In this document: positions 35,730-44,898 of the stretch, in pieces
Position numbering within the stretch: the stretch's first letter is position 1
How the letters are laid out: each line of letters opens with the position of its first letter
Assembly (NCBI RefSeq): GCF_000686725.1
Contig: NZ_KK366008.1
Span: forward strand, 474,074-538,073
DNA length: 64,000 nucleotides
From: Clostridium akagii DSM 12554
GTDB taxonomy: Bacteria; Bacillota; Clostridia; Clostridiales; Clostridiaceae
Direction: 5' to 3'
The notes under the pieces: generated by a model
Told to the model about the DNA's origin: nothing
Database searches by the model: none
The model's input: only the letters and a program-made list of their open reading frames with translations
Translations under genes and position numbers: made by a program

Positions 35730-35923
35730 ATATAACACCCCCAGTTATTAAAATTATAATTGTATACTCGCTTTATAATATATAATTACTATTAATAATA
35801 TCATAATTTTACGACTAAAGATAATTATCATGATTTAATTCTTTATAATATCTACACATCTTTTATTTATACTTAATGTAATAAGATTATATCTTAATTT
35901 ATATTCAAGGAAAGGTGATATAC

Positions 35924-37315
35924 GTGGGTTTAAAAAAAGAAACTATTAATGTTTACGATATGACATGTGCTCACTGCGAAATAAGAGTTGAAAATGCCAT
36001 AAAGAATTTAATTGGAGTGAAAAATGCTATTGCAAGCTATAGCAAACAGCAGGTTATTGTAGAATATGAGTCCGATATTTGTGATAATGAAACAATAAAA
36101 AGAGCTATTAATTCTGCCGGCTATAGCACAAAAGCTTCCAATAATTTTAAAATTGTTGGTATATTAATAATAGCTGCTGCAATTATTCTTTTGAGTACTT
36201 CAGCTTCAAGTTTTGATATAAACTCAAGGCTAAATGGAGCAACTTATTTTATGCTATTTGTTGTTGGTATTCTGACTTCACTACACTGCGTTGGAATGTG
36301 TGGTGGAATAATGTTATCTCAAAGTATTGTAAAAGAAAGTTCAAATAAATTTGAAGCACTAAAACCTGCAGTTTTATATAATGCTGGAAGAGTAGTTTCC
36401 TATACCATTCTTGGTGGAATTGTTGGAGCACTTGGTTCTGCAGTGTCCCTTTCAATAAATGCTAAAGCTGGACTTCAAATTTTTGCTGGCTTATTCATGA
36501 TAATAATGGGTTTAAATATGTCTGGTTTTAGTTTATTTAGAAAGCTTAACATTAATCTACCTTGGTCATCATGTTCAATTAAGAAAAAACCTAAAACCCC
36601 TTTTTTTGTAGGTATACTTAACGGACTTATGCCATGTGGACCTCTTCAAACGATGCAACTTTATGCTTTAGGAACTGGTAGTCTAACAAAAGGGGCTCTA
36701 TCAATGTTTTTATTCTCCCTAGGAACTGTTCCTTTGATGTTAACTTTTGGTACTTTATCCTCTATTTTAAATAAAGGTTACACAAAAAAGCTTTTAAAGT
36801 TAAGTGGAGTTATAGTAGTAGTTCTAGGTTTAATTATGGGTAGCAGAGGATTTACTTTAGCTGGTATTTCATTGCCTTTTTTTAATTCTAATACTGCAAG
36901 TGGAACTTATGGTGCTACTAAAGCCTCTTCAGTAAATACATTTAAACCAGTAATTGAAAACGGTGTACAGATAATAAAAATGACTGCTAATGCTGACGGT
37001 TATACCCCAAATGTACTTTACGTACAAAAAAACATGCCAGTAAAATGGATAATAGCCGGTAAAGAATTAACTTCATGTAATTATGAACTTATAATTCCGT
37101 CACTGCAAATACAAAAGCAACTAATTTCTGGTGATAATATAATTCAGTTTACGCCTAAGGATGGGGATATCAGTTTTACCTGTGGGATGGGTATGCTAAA
37201 TGGTATTATAAAGGTTGTTGACAATGTTAATTCGGTAGATACTTCAAAGCATGATTCCTCGTTACCCGCTCCCAGTAAAAGTCCTAACTGCTGCACAGGT
37301 CCAGCTCCAAAGTAG
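35924..37315 (+). CDS. HMA - SafE/TauE-like - cupredoxin fusion, copper handling
   Basis: Membrane protein of 463 residues in three parts. Residues 1-70 are a heavy-metal-associated domain with MTCAHC. About 75-310 form a six-helix sulfite-exporter/DsbD-like membrane domain with LHCVGMCGGIMLS and GLMPCGPLQTMQLYA, each carrying a cysteine in a helix. About 340-435 is a cupredoxin-like domain ending CGMGMLNG, with an earlier cysteine in LTSCNYELIIP. I chose the GTG at 35924, eight bases after AAAGG. Likely delivers or removes copper at the membrane; the divergent copA/csoR genes lie just beyond. Confidence 0.85.
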   Translation: MGLKKETINVYDMTCAHCEIRVENAIKNLIGVKNAIASYSKQQVIVEYESDICDNETIKRAINSAGYSTKASNNFKIVGILIIAAAIILLSTSASSFDINSRLNGATYFMLFVVGILTSLHCVGMCGGIMLSQSIVKESSNKFEALKPAVLYNAGRVVSYTILGGIVGALGSAVSLSINAKAGLQIFAGLFMIIMGLNMSGFSLFRKLNINLPWSSCSIKKKPKTPFFVGILNGLMPCGPLQTMQLYALGTGSLTKGALSMFLFSLGTVPLMLTFGTLSSILNKGYTKKLLKLSGVIVVVLGLIMGSRGFTLAGISLPFFNSNTASGTYGATKASSVNTFKPVIENGVQIIKMTANADGYTPNVLYVQKNMPVKWIIAGKELTSCNYELIIPSLQIQKQLISGDNIIQFTPKDGDISFTCGMGMLNGIIKVVDNVNSVDTSKHDSSLPAPSKSPNCCTGPAPK

Positions 37316-37321
37316 TACGCA

Positions 37322-38005
37322 CTATAATTCTTCACCAAATTTATACCCTATCTTGGTTACAGTAACAATATAACGTGGTGATTTAGTATCTTGTTCGATT
37401 TTTTTTCGAATATTCTTAATATGAACGTCTATTGTTCTATCATAGCCATCAAAATCTAAACCAAAAACTATTTCGATAAGCTGTTCTCTTGCTAAAACCT
37501 TTCCTTTGTTTTTAGCAAGAACATATAATATATCAAATTCATTAGGCGTAAATATTATATTTTTTCCATTTAATTTTACGCTTCTTGTATCTTTATTGAT
37601 TTCAAGTTTACCATCATCAAATATAATTATATTCTTCCTTTCTGAACTTACTCTTCTAAACAAAGCATTTACTCTTGCTACAAGTTCTCTTGGACTAAAT
37701 GGTTTTGTTAAGTATTCATCTGCTCCAATATTTAATCCCCGAATTTTATCGCTTAAAGCTACTTTTGCAGTAAGCATAAAAATATATACATCAGACATTC
37801 TTCTTAGTGCCCCACAAACATCCTCGCCATCAATATCTGGAAGCATTAAATCTAATATTACCAATTTAAAATCCACTTTGCAAAATAATTCTAAGGCTTC
37901 TAAACCTTTATCTTTGCAATAAACTTTATAACCTTCTTTTTCAAGATAAGCTTTAAGTATTTCAGCTACATTTCTTTCATCTTCTATTATCAAAATATTA
38001 CTCAT
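37322..38005 (-). CDS. OmpR-family response regulator
   Basis: DNA-binding response regulator of 227 residues. The receiver domain holds the acidic pair near the N-terminus (IEDERN), the phosphoacceptor D in VILDLMLPDIDGED and the K in YLTKPFSPRELVARV. The C-terminus is a winged helix (FTPNEFDILYVLAKNKGKVL, YDRTIDVHIKNIRKKI). No histidine kinase is adjacent, so it is an orphan here. It lies after copA and is convergent with the HMA-SafE gene, only 6 bp away, so its target may be the copper genes. Confidence 0.92.
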   Translation of the reverse strand: MSNILIIEDERNVAEILKAYLEKEGYKVYCKDKGLEALELFCKVDFKLVILDLMLPDIDGEDVCGALRRMSDVYIFMLTAKVALSDKIRGLNIGADEYLTKPFSPRELVARVNALFRRVSSERKNIIIFDDGKLEINKDTRSVKLNGKNIIFTPNEFDILYVLAKNKGKVLAREQLIEIVFGLDFDGYDRTIDVHIKNIRKKIEQDTKSPRYIVTVTKIGYKFGEEL

Positions 38006-38021
38006 ATGCGCTCCTTAAAAA

Positions 38022-38066
38022 TGCCACAAAAATCGATTAGGTTTTATCCTTAATCAACCCTTGTGG
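38022..38066 (-). terminator. Hairpin between copA and the response regulator
   Basis: An imperfect stem CCACAA...TTAAGG with CCTAATCG...TTGTGG is followed on the minus strand by CATTTTTAAGG. It probably lowers read-through from copA into the response regulator. Confidence 0.6.
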
Positions 38067-38074
38067 TCTAATTT

Positions 38075-40528
38075 TTATATTAATGGTTTAAAACCTTTTA
38101 ACCTAAGTGCATTTGTTAATACTGATACCGAACTAAAACTCATGGCTAGTGCTGCTATCATTGGGTTTAATAATGGTCCACCTAGAAGGTATAATACCCC
38201 CATAGCTACTGGTATTCCTAATGTATTATATCCAAAAGCCCAAAATAAGTTTTGTTTAATATTTCTTATTGTTTTCTTGCTAAGTTCTATTGCAGTTGCC
38301 ACATCCATTAAATCGCTTCTCATAAGTACAATATCTGCAGATTCAATTGCCACATCTGTACCCGATCCAATAGCTATACCTATATCTGCCTGCGCTAGAG
38401 CTGGAGCATCATTGATTCCATCTCCCACCATAGCAACCTTTTTGCCCTCATTTTGAAGCTTTTTAACTTCACTTGCCTTATCCTTAGGCATTACTTCAGC
38501 CAAAATTATATCTATGCCAACAAGTTTTGCTATAGCCTTGGCCGTTCTCTTATTATCTCCAGTTATCATGGCAACTTCTATACCCATATTATGCAATTTT
38601 TCAATGGCTTTTTTACTATTTTTTTTAACTGTATCTGCAACGGCTATTATGCCTATTAACTTTTCCTCCAAGGCTATATACATTGGAGTTTTTCCTTCTT
38701 CAGCTAATTTATTAGAAGCCTCCTCACAATCACTCAATGAAATATTGCTTGTCTCCATAAGCTTTTTATTACCTAATAATATATTATTATTATCTATTTT
38801 CACCTTAATTCCATAACCAGGTATTGCTTTAAAGTCTTCTGTGCTTTTAAATTTCAATTTTTTTTCTTCCGCGTCCCTTACTATTGCCTCACCTAACGGA
38901 TGTTCTGACCCTAGTTCTGCCGATGCAGCTATTTGTAGCAAATATTCTTCACTTATTTCCTTAGAAATTGCAACAATATCTGTTACTTTAGGTTTACCTT
39001 CTGTTATAGTTCCAGTTTTATCAAACACCACAGTTTGTATTTTATGTGCAGTTTCAAGCGCCGTGCCACTTTTAATTAATACCCCATACTCTGCACCTTT
39101 GCCTGTACCAACCATAATTGCCGTAGGCGTTGCAAGTCCCAGTGCGCATGGGCAAGCTATAACCAGCACTGAAATAAATATAGTTAATGAAAATACTGCA
39201 CTTTCACCTGAAAAATACCATCCTAGTGAAGATACAATGGCTAGTACCATAACTATTGGAACAAAATACCCCGCTATTACATCTGCTAGTTTTGCAATAG
39301 GTGCCTTTGAACCTTGGGCATCTTCTACAAGTTTTATTATTTGTGAAAGAGCCGTATCGCGCCCTACCCTTGTAGCCTTATATTTTATAGAACCATTTTT
39401 ATTTATACTCGCTCCTATAATGTTATCTCCAATATTTTTTTCAACTGGAATGCTTTCCCCTGTAAGCATAGCTTCATCAACTGAAGTACTACCCTCTACA
39501 ACTTCGCCATCCACAGGCATTTTCTCACCAGGTTTAACTACAACAATATCATTAACTTCAACTTCATCTATTTGAATCTCTATTGCTTTATCATCTCTTA
39601 TAATGATAGCGGTCTTTGGAACAAGTCCCATGAGCTTTTTAATAGCTTCTGAAGTTTTTCCTTTAGAAACAATTTCAAAGTACTTACCAAGAGTTATTAG
39701 TGTTAATATTACCCCCGCAGATTCAAAATACAATTGTACCTGTGAATTTCCTCTTAGTATTTCATAGGTTCCATACAATCCATACAAGAATGCAGCGGAT
39801 GTTCCCATGGCAACAAGGGAATCCATATTGGGACTTCTCTTAATTAAAGATCTAAATCCAACTATAAAATATTTTCTGCCAGTAGCTATAACTGGTAGAA
39901 CTAATATAAGTTCTATAATTGCATACACTTTAATATGAATCATTGGATCAATAGCCATTGGCAAATTAAAATTTAGTTTGTCTGCTATCATTGGACCCAT
40001 TGCTAAAATCAAAAGTGGAACTGCAAATATTGCGGATATAACAAATCTATTCCATAAAGCTTTTATTTGTTTCTCTTTGTTTTCTTTATCCATGTCTACA
40101 GTTATTTCTTCCTCAATTGCTTTATACCCTGCTTTTTCGATTGCTTTCTTAATATCAGAAATCCTTACCTTTGATGGTTCAAAACTTACCTTCAATTTTT
40201 CAGTGGCTAAATTTACATTTGCCTCCGTTATTCCATCTAATTTTTTTGTTGCCCTTTCCACCGCTTTTACGCAAGAAGCGCATGTCATTCCTTCAATCCT
40301 AAGCATCCTGGTTGTTTCTTCAATTAAAGCCTTATAACCTGCCTTGTCCACAGCTGCCTGAATATCTGACACCTTGACCTTAGCTTCATCAAAACTTATA
40401 TTAAGTTTCTCAGTGGCTAAATTTACATTTGCCTCCGTTACTCCATCAATTTTTTTAGAAGCTCTCTCTACTGCTTTTACGCAAGACGCACATGTCATGC
40501 CTTCTATTTTTAATGTTTTACTAACCAT
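38075..40528 (-). CDS. copA: Copper-exporting P1B-type ATPase
   Basis: Cu+ efflux pump of 817 residues. Two N-terminal heavy-metal domains each contain GMTCASC (about residues 9-15 and 82-88). Eight helices follow, with the CPC site in VIACPCALGLATPTA, the TGE loop (DEAMLTGESIPVEK), phosphorylation site DKTGT, the SEHPLGEA motif and MVGDGINDAPALA. All key residues are present, so it should be active. It lies 68 bp downstream of csoR, which supports copper control. Confidence 0.95.
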   Translation of the reverse strand: MVSKTLKIEGMTCASCVKAVERASKKIDGVTEANVNLATEKLNISFDEAKVKVSDIQAAVDKAGYKALIEETTRMLRIEGMTCASCVKAVERATKKLDGITEANVNLATEKLKVSFEPSKVRISDIKKAIEKAGYKAIEEEITVDMDKENKEKQIKALWNRFVISAIFAVPLLILAMGPMIADKLNFNLPMAIDPMIHIKVYAIIELILVLPVIATGRKYFIVGFRSLIKRSPNMDSLVAMGTSAAFLYGLYGTYEILRGNSQVQLYFESAGVILTLITLGKYFEIVSKGKTSEAIKKLMGLVPKTAIIIRDDKAIEIQIDEVEVNDIVVVKPGEKMPVDGEVVEGSTSVDEAMLTGESIPVEKNIGDNIIGASINKNGSIKYKATRVGRDTALSQIIKLVEDAQGSKAPIAKLADVIAGYFVPIVMVLAIVSSLGWYFSGESAVFSLTIFISVLVIACPCALGLATPTAIMVGTGKGAEYGVLIKSGTALETAHKIQTVVFDKTGTITEGKPKVTDIVAISKEISEEYLLQIAASAELGSEHPLGEAIVRDAEEKKLKFKSTEDFKAIPGYGIKVKIDNNNILLGNKKLMETSNISLSDCEEASNKLAEEGKTPMYIALEEKLIGIIAVADTVKKNSKKAIEKLHNMGIEVAMITGDNKRTAKAIAKLVGIDIILAEVMPKDKASEVKKLQNEGKKVAMVGDGINDAPALAQADIGIAIGSGTDVAIESADIVLMRSDLMDVATAIELSKKTIRNIKQNLFWAFGYNTLGIPVAMGVLYLLGGPLLNPMIAALAMSFSSVSVLTNALRLKGFKPLI

Positions 40529-40596
40529 TTTTATTATCCCCTTTGTATTCCTTATACTGTCCTAAATAATCGCTTAAACTGTATATTTGGGTTTGT

Positions 40597-40863
40597 TTAT
40601 TTATCAATAGCCCTTGAAAGCAGTTCTATTATCTCATCAACCTTTTTCTCGCCATTGTCCTGCATAAACGCTTCCTTTACACAATGATTAAGATGTTGTT
40701 TTAAAATCAGCATATTAGATTTTTTAAGAAGAGATTGCGCTGCGATTATCTGATTAGATACATCTATGCAATATCTTCCTTCTTCTATCATTTTAATTAT
40801 TCCTTCTATTTGTCCTTTAGCTGTTTTTAATGAAGTTAATGCACTGTTTTTTTCTTTATTCAT
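40597..40863 (-). CDS. csoR: CsoR-type copper-sensing repressor
   Basis: All-helical repressor of 88 residues. The Cu+-binding residues C32, H57 and C61 (the C-H-C set of CsoR) are present in YCIDVSNQI and KQHLNHCVKEAF. On binding Cu+ it should release DNA and turn on copA. First gene of the csoR-copA operon, with a matching operator upstream. Confidence 0.93.
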   Translation of the reverse strand: MNKEKNSALTSLKTAKGQIEGIIKMIEEGRYCIDVSNQIIAAQSLLKKSNMLILKQHLNHCVKEAFMQDNGEKKVDEIIELLSRAIDK

Positions 40864-40904
40864 GAAAATCTAACTCCCTCATGTTTTATATTCTTAATTA
40901 ACAA

Positions 40905-40933
40905 ATATACCCCCTCCCCGTGGGGTGGTATAT
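40905..40933. promoter_or_regulatory. CsoR operator
   Basis: A GC-rich imperfect palindrome in AT-rich DNA: ATATACCCCCTCCCC followed by GTGGGGTGGTATAT. It resembles known CsoR sites (TACCCC...GGGGTA) and lies 42 bp before csoR, where repression of the operon is expected. The gap 40934-41106 holds nothing else I can support. Confidence 0.8.
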
Positions 40934-41106
40934 TTTAATACTAACACTTGGTTAGATTAGAGTCAATAAACTCATTCATTAATAATTGGTGCAAAATTAA
41001 TATAACAAATAAATGTGTAGATTTTATGAAGATATCCAAAGCAAAATCATATCTTTCAATTGTTAATTAAGACATCTTCAAAAAAGCAACAAGGTAGCTT
41101 GAATTA

Positions 41107-41907
41107 TTACCAGCTACCTGAGGAACCTCCTCCACTTGAGGATCCTCCTCCCATACCTCCAAATCCTCCTCCACTGTTATTTCCATTACCACCACCACGG
41201 CCTCCTCGACCTGACCAAAAGAACATGGTTATAATAAAAAATGTTATCCGTCCACCATTAAAGCTGAAATCTAGTATAACAAAAACTGCTAGCAATGCTA
41301 AAGCAATGATACTTGTAGTTGTATTACCAGATTTATTATCCTGGGATGGTAGATTTATTTTTTCATTTTTATCAAGTTTTACTTTGTATTCCTTAGCAAT
41401 AGAATCTGCAAAAATTGAATAAGATTCCTTAATTCCCCCATTATAATTTCCTTCTTTAAATCTCACCTTAGCAATATTATCCATCACTCTTGCGGAATAA
41501 ATATCAGTTACAGCTCCTTCAAGAGAAGTACCTACCTCTACTCTATACTTTCTATCCTTTATTGACACAAGAACTAAAAGTCCATTATTTTTATCTTTCT
41601 GTCCAATTCCCCAGTTTCTAAATAATCCATTAGCATAGGACGCAATATCATTTCCCTGCAATGAATCTATTACTACTACCACCTCCTGTGCTCCAGTTTT
41701 ATCCTCTAATTCTTTTCCCACCGAAACAATATATTGCTTTGTATTGTTATCTATGGTGGAGGTATAATCATTAATATATTTTAATTCAGTTGGCTTTGGA
41801 TATTGATTTTCCGCATTAACAGTAGAAAATAACAGTGAAACAAGTACTATTAATGCTAAAAATACATATGAAGTATTTTTATAAAATAAAACTCTATCTC
41901 TCCTCAT
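41107..41907 (-). CDS. TPM-domain (YgcG-type) membrane protein
   Basis: Exported protein of 266 residues: signal peptide at 1-32, TPM domain at about 40-180 (LKYINDYTSTIDNNTKQYIV, NNGLLVLVSIKDRKYRVEVG), a transmembrane helix near 200-222 and a C-terminal glycine/serine-rich tail (GGGFGGMGGGSSSGGGSSG). The tail is typical of the YgcG group. Follows lemA by 2 bp, whose product is its usual neighbour. The ribosome binding site overlaps the lemA stop codon. Confidence 0.88.
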   Translation of the reverse strand: MRRDRVLFYKNTSYVFLALIVLVSLLFSTVNAENQYPKPTELKYINDYTSTIDNNTKQYIVSVGKELEDKTGAQEVVVVIDSLQGNDIASYANGLFRNWGIGQKDKNNGLLVLVSIKDRKYRVEVGTSLEGAVTDIYSARVMDNIAKVRFKEGNYNGGIKESYSIFADSIAKEYKVKLDKNEKINLPSQDNKSGNTTTSIIALALLAVFVILDFSFNGGRITFFIITMFFWSGRGGRGGGNGNNSGGGFGGMGGGSSSGGGSSGSW

Positions 41908-41909
41908 TA

Positions 41910-42485
41910 TTATTTAACCTTTGAAAAGTCAACCTTTGGAACTTCCTTTGCCCCTTCTGCGGCTTTGTAATAAGGTTTTTGTTCAAATCTAAATATTCCT
42001 GCAATTATTACATTAGGAAATCTTTTTATTGTACTATTATAATTACCTACTTCATTGTTATAATCTTTTCTTGCAATATTAATTCTATTCTCTGTACCTT
42101 CTAACGCAACGCTTAGGTCTCTAAAATTTTGATCTGATTTTAAATTAGGATAATTTTCAACAACAGCTAATAATCTAGATAATGACCCTGACACTTGATT
42201 GTCTGCTTCAGCTTTTGCAGTAATAGTTTGGGCACCAGCTAATTTTGATCTTGCATCTGCCACTGCTGTAAATATATCTTTTTCTTGTGAAGCGTATCCT
42301 TTTACTGTAGCTATAAGATTGGGTATTAAATCAGACCTTCTCTGAAGCTGGGTATCAATATCTGATTCAGATTGTTTAACTGATTGATCAAGACTTACCA
42401 TTTTGTTATAATTCCCGATTAATGATAGCAATAATACAACTACCACAGCTATTACAATAAGAAGTGTTTTAAATCCTCTACTCAT
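41910..42485 (-). CDS. lemA: LemA family protein
   Basis: Membrane-anchored helical protein of 191 residues: one N-terminal helix (about 6-24), then the LemA domain with YNKMVSLDQSVKQSESDIDT, LQRRSDLIPNLIATVKGYAS and the C-terminal FEQKPYYKAAEGAKEVPKV. Function unknown, but it is commonly encoded with TPM proteins as here. First gene of a two-gene operon. Confidence 0.9.
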   Translation of the reverse strand: MSRGFKTLLIVIAVVVVLLLSLIGNYNKMVSLDQSVKQSESDIDTQLQRRSDLIPNLIATVKGYASQEKDIFTAVADARSKLAGAQTITAKAEADNQVSGSLSRLLAVVENYPNLKSDQNFRDLSVALEGTENRINIARKDYNNEVGNYNSTIKRFPNVIIAGIFRFEQKPYYKAAEGAKEVPKVDFSKVK

Positions 42486-42651
42486 TTTTTCCCTCCATAA
42501 ATCAACATATGTATAGTTTATGTATAGTCTCTAGCAATAATTCAACTGTTAATAAACTTTTTGTAATACATAGTATTTCACTTATAGTTGAATTCTATAC
42601 GTTTAAATATACAAACAGAGTTCTCCATTATTTATAATTTAAAACGGCAAT

Positions 42652-42676
42652 AAAAAAAACAGCCTCCTAGCTGTTT
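42652..42676 (-). terminator. Terminator of the histidine kinase operon
   Basis: Stem AAACAGC/GCTGTTT with loop TAGGAG on the minus strand, then a run of eight T. It separates the kinase operon from lemA-TPM. Confidence 0.85.
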
Positions 42677-42700
42677 TCTTAATGAAGAATGCAGTTTAGC

Positions 42701-44074
42701 TTATATTTTATTAAAATACAATGTAACTGTAGTTCCAATATTCGCAATACTGTCTACATGAATAGTAGCAGAATGAATATCTAGTATGTTTTTCACAATG
42801 GTCAACCCTATACCACTTCCCTCTATTTTATTACGACTCTTATCTCCTCTATAAAGTCTCTCAAAAATATTAGGTAAATCCTCTTTTGTTATACCCATCC
42901 CTGTATCTTTTATCTTCACTAAAATTTTATCTTTCGTTTCTAACATACTTATCCAAATGTTCCCATTGTTTTGTGAAAATTTAATTGCATTTGAAATTAA
43001 ATTTATAAAAACCTGTTTAAGTTTATCCTCATTACCTATACTCATGAATTTTTTTCCTTTTTCAATGTTAATATCCAGTATTATATTCTTGCTTTTCAAC
43101 TCAATATTAAACTCATTACACACAGAAATTACAAGTGTATCTAAAAATATTGTCTCCATGCTTAATTTTATCTTTTCATCTTCAAATCCCTTAATTATAT
43201 TTAAGTTGTCTAATAACTTACCGAATCTTATTACTTCATTATTCAAATAATTTAGCCGTTGTTCATTAACTGGAAATATTCCATCAATCATGGCTTCTAT
43301 ATTATTTTGAAGTACATTTAATGGTGTTCTTATCTCATGTGATATATCTGATACTAATCTCCTTCTAAGCTTATCTTGCTGCTCTAGTCTGCTACCTAAT
43401 TTATTAATGCTTTGAGTCAAATTATTTAGTTCTATTATATTACTTATAACATTGGAACTTGAGTTATAATGTCCATTTGAGAGTTCCACAGAAGTATCCG
43501 ACACTGACTTAATAGGATTAGAAAATTGTTTTGATATAACTATACTTATTATAATAGCAATAATTATTGTTATTATTACACTTATTATGATACTTCTATT
43601 TATTGAGACCTTAAAATTAATATCTTGCTGGGACAATAGTATTGGTGAGTACTGACCTATATTTACATAGCCAACTATTTTTTCATGTGATTTTATCGGG
43701 AAATTATTAGACCTATAAACCCCATTACTTGATGTCTCTTGCATCATCACATGATTTTTTTCCTGTATATCATTGGGATTCATACCCCAAACAACTTTTT
43801 TATTAGCATCTAATAAAGTCAAACAATAATTACTCATATATGCTTCATGCATCATTTCTTGCCCTGAATTATTTGTCCATTTTCCATCACGTTTATATGC
43901 ATCTTGAAGATATTGAACAATTCTATCATTCCTTTGATCCTGATTATCAGCCATATACTTGTTAAAAGTTCCATTAACCGCTAAATTAACAAACAGTGCG
44001 GTTAATAAAATAGCAATAACTGAGCAAGCTATAATAATTATGCTTAATCTTTTTCTAATACTTTGCACGAGCAT
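42701..44074 (-). CDS. Sensor histidine kinase
   Basis: Membrane kinase of 457 residues. Two transmembrane helices (about 10-32 and 165-187) enclose a 130-residue exterior sensor domain. A HAMP-like linker follows, then the dimerisation domain with SDISHEIRTPLNVL (phosphorylated H) and the ATPase domain with LISNAIKFS, DTGMGI and GSGIGLTIV. No response regulator is adjacent. It is the last gene after an unknown membrane protein and an unknown lipoprotein, which may feed its signal. Start behind GGAGGG. Confidence 0.92.
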   Translation of the reverse strand: MLVQSIRKRLSIIIIACSVIAILLTALFVNLAVNGTFNKYMADNQDQRNDRIVQYLQDAYKRDGKWTNNSGQEMMHEAYMSNYCLTLLDANKKVVWGMNPNDIQEKNHVMMQETSSNGVYRSNNFPIKSHEKIVGYVNIGQYSPILLSQQDINFKVSINRSIIISVIITIIIAIIISIVISKQFSNPIKSVSDTSVELSNGHYNSSSNVISNIIELNNLTQSINKLGSRLEQQDKLRRRLVSDISHEIRTPLNVLQNNIEAMIDGIFPVNEQRLNYLNNEVIRFGKLLDNLNIIKGFEDEKIKLSMETIFLDTLVISVCNEFNIELKSKNIILDINIEKGKKFMSIGNEDKLKQVFINLISNAIKFSQNNGNIWISMLETKDKILVKIKDTGMGITKEDLPNIFERLYRGDKSRNKIEGSGIGLTIVKNILDIHSATIHVDSIANIGTTVTLYFNKI

Positions 44075-44095
44075 AAAACCCTCCGTGTATTCTGA

Positions 44096-44872
44096 TTATT
44101 GAACTTTACCTTGCTGCATTCCGAACAAATTTTTACGATATATGTATACACTAGCAGCATGTTTTTTATAATTTATATATGCTAAATTTACACCTGAGTT
44201 TATTTCATACTTACCTTTTTGAGGTGAATTAAGGGTATTTCCCCATAAAAGATAAGGATCCATATCAAATTTCACATGGGCATTGATTTTAGGTATTCCT
44301 GCTGCATAGTTATATGTACCCATATTAATAGGATCATTTTTTTCGTTTAGCAGAACACCTTTCTTATTATAAACTGCTTCACAATAGTCATCATAGGACA
44401 CAAATTTCAGGTTATATTCTCCATCAACTCCCTGAATATGATAGCCTGAATATCTAATATTTAATAATATCCAGCGTCTATTGATCGGTAGGGTTTTATT
44501 TAATTTTATTAGACCTTTCAATGTTTTAGGAGCTCTATTTAGCTGATTCCTAAAATAATGAGTTTGCATATCAACGTAGCCAATTTTATAAATTAGTGAA
44601 CTCACCAATTTATGAAATCTTACAATATTGGTTGATTCATTATTGTCAAGCTCATTCCCATTTTTGTCTACGTCCACCATAATTACAGACAATGCACTAC
44701 GATCCCCAGTTTTTTGGGCAATTTTTTGTATTTTATCTACATATTGTATACTTCCCAAAACAGGTATCTTATTACTTGTTGAGTTATTATGTATTACTTT
44801 TGGTGCTGCCTTAGTACATCCATTTAATAAAAGAAAAAATATGAAAATTGGTACTATAAATTTTCTCCTCAT
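44096..44872 (-). CDS. Lipoprotein of unknown function
   Basis: Exported protein of 258 residues with signal MRRKFIVPIFIFFLLLNGC and lipobox LLNGC. The mature part includes VMVDVDKNGNELDNNE-like acidic residues that could bind Ca2+ (DVDKNGNE), NRRWILLNIRYSGYHIQGVD and NYAAGIPKINAHVKFDMDPY. I do not recognise a family. The start is uncertain: ATG at 44872 fits the signal peptide, while GGAGGTGG lies about 12 bases upstream. It lies between the membrane protein and the kinase, on the same strand. Confidence 0.6.
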   Translation of the reverse strand: MRRKFIVPIFIFFLLLNGCTKAAPKVIHNNSTSNKIPVLGSIQYVDKIQKIAQKTGDRSALSVIMVDVDKNGNELDNNESTNIVRFHKLVSSLIYKIGYVDMQTHYFRNQLNRAPKTLKGLIKLNKTLPINRRWILLNIRYSGYHIQGVDGEYNLKFVSYDDYCEAVYNKKGVLLNEKNDPINMGTYNYAAGIPKINAHVKFDMDPYLLWGNTLNSPQKGKYEINSGVNLAYINYKKHAASVYIYRKNLFGMQQGKVQ

Positions 44873-44898
44873 AATAATTATTTCCACCTCCAACAACT

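Noticed and set aside
38841..39575. 244-codon open frame on the plus strand
   Set aside because: It is fully antisense to copA, with a low-complexity serine/threonine/isoleucine composition typical of shadow frames.
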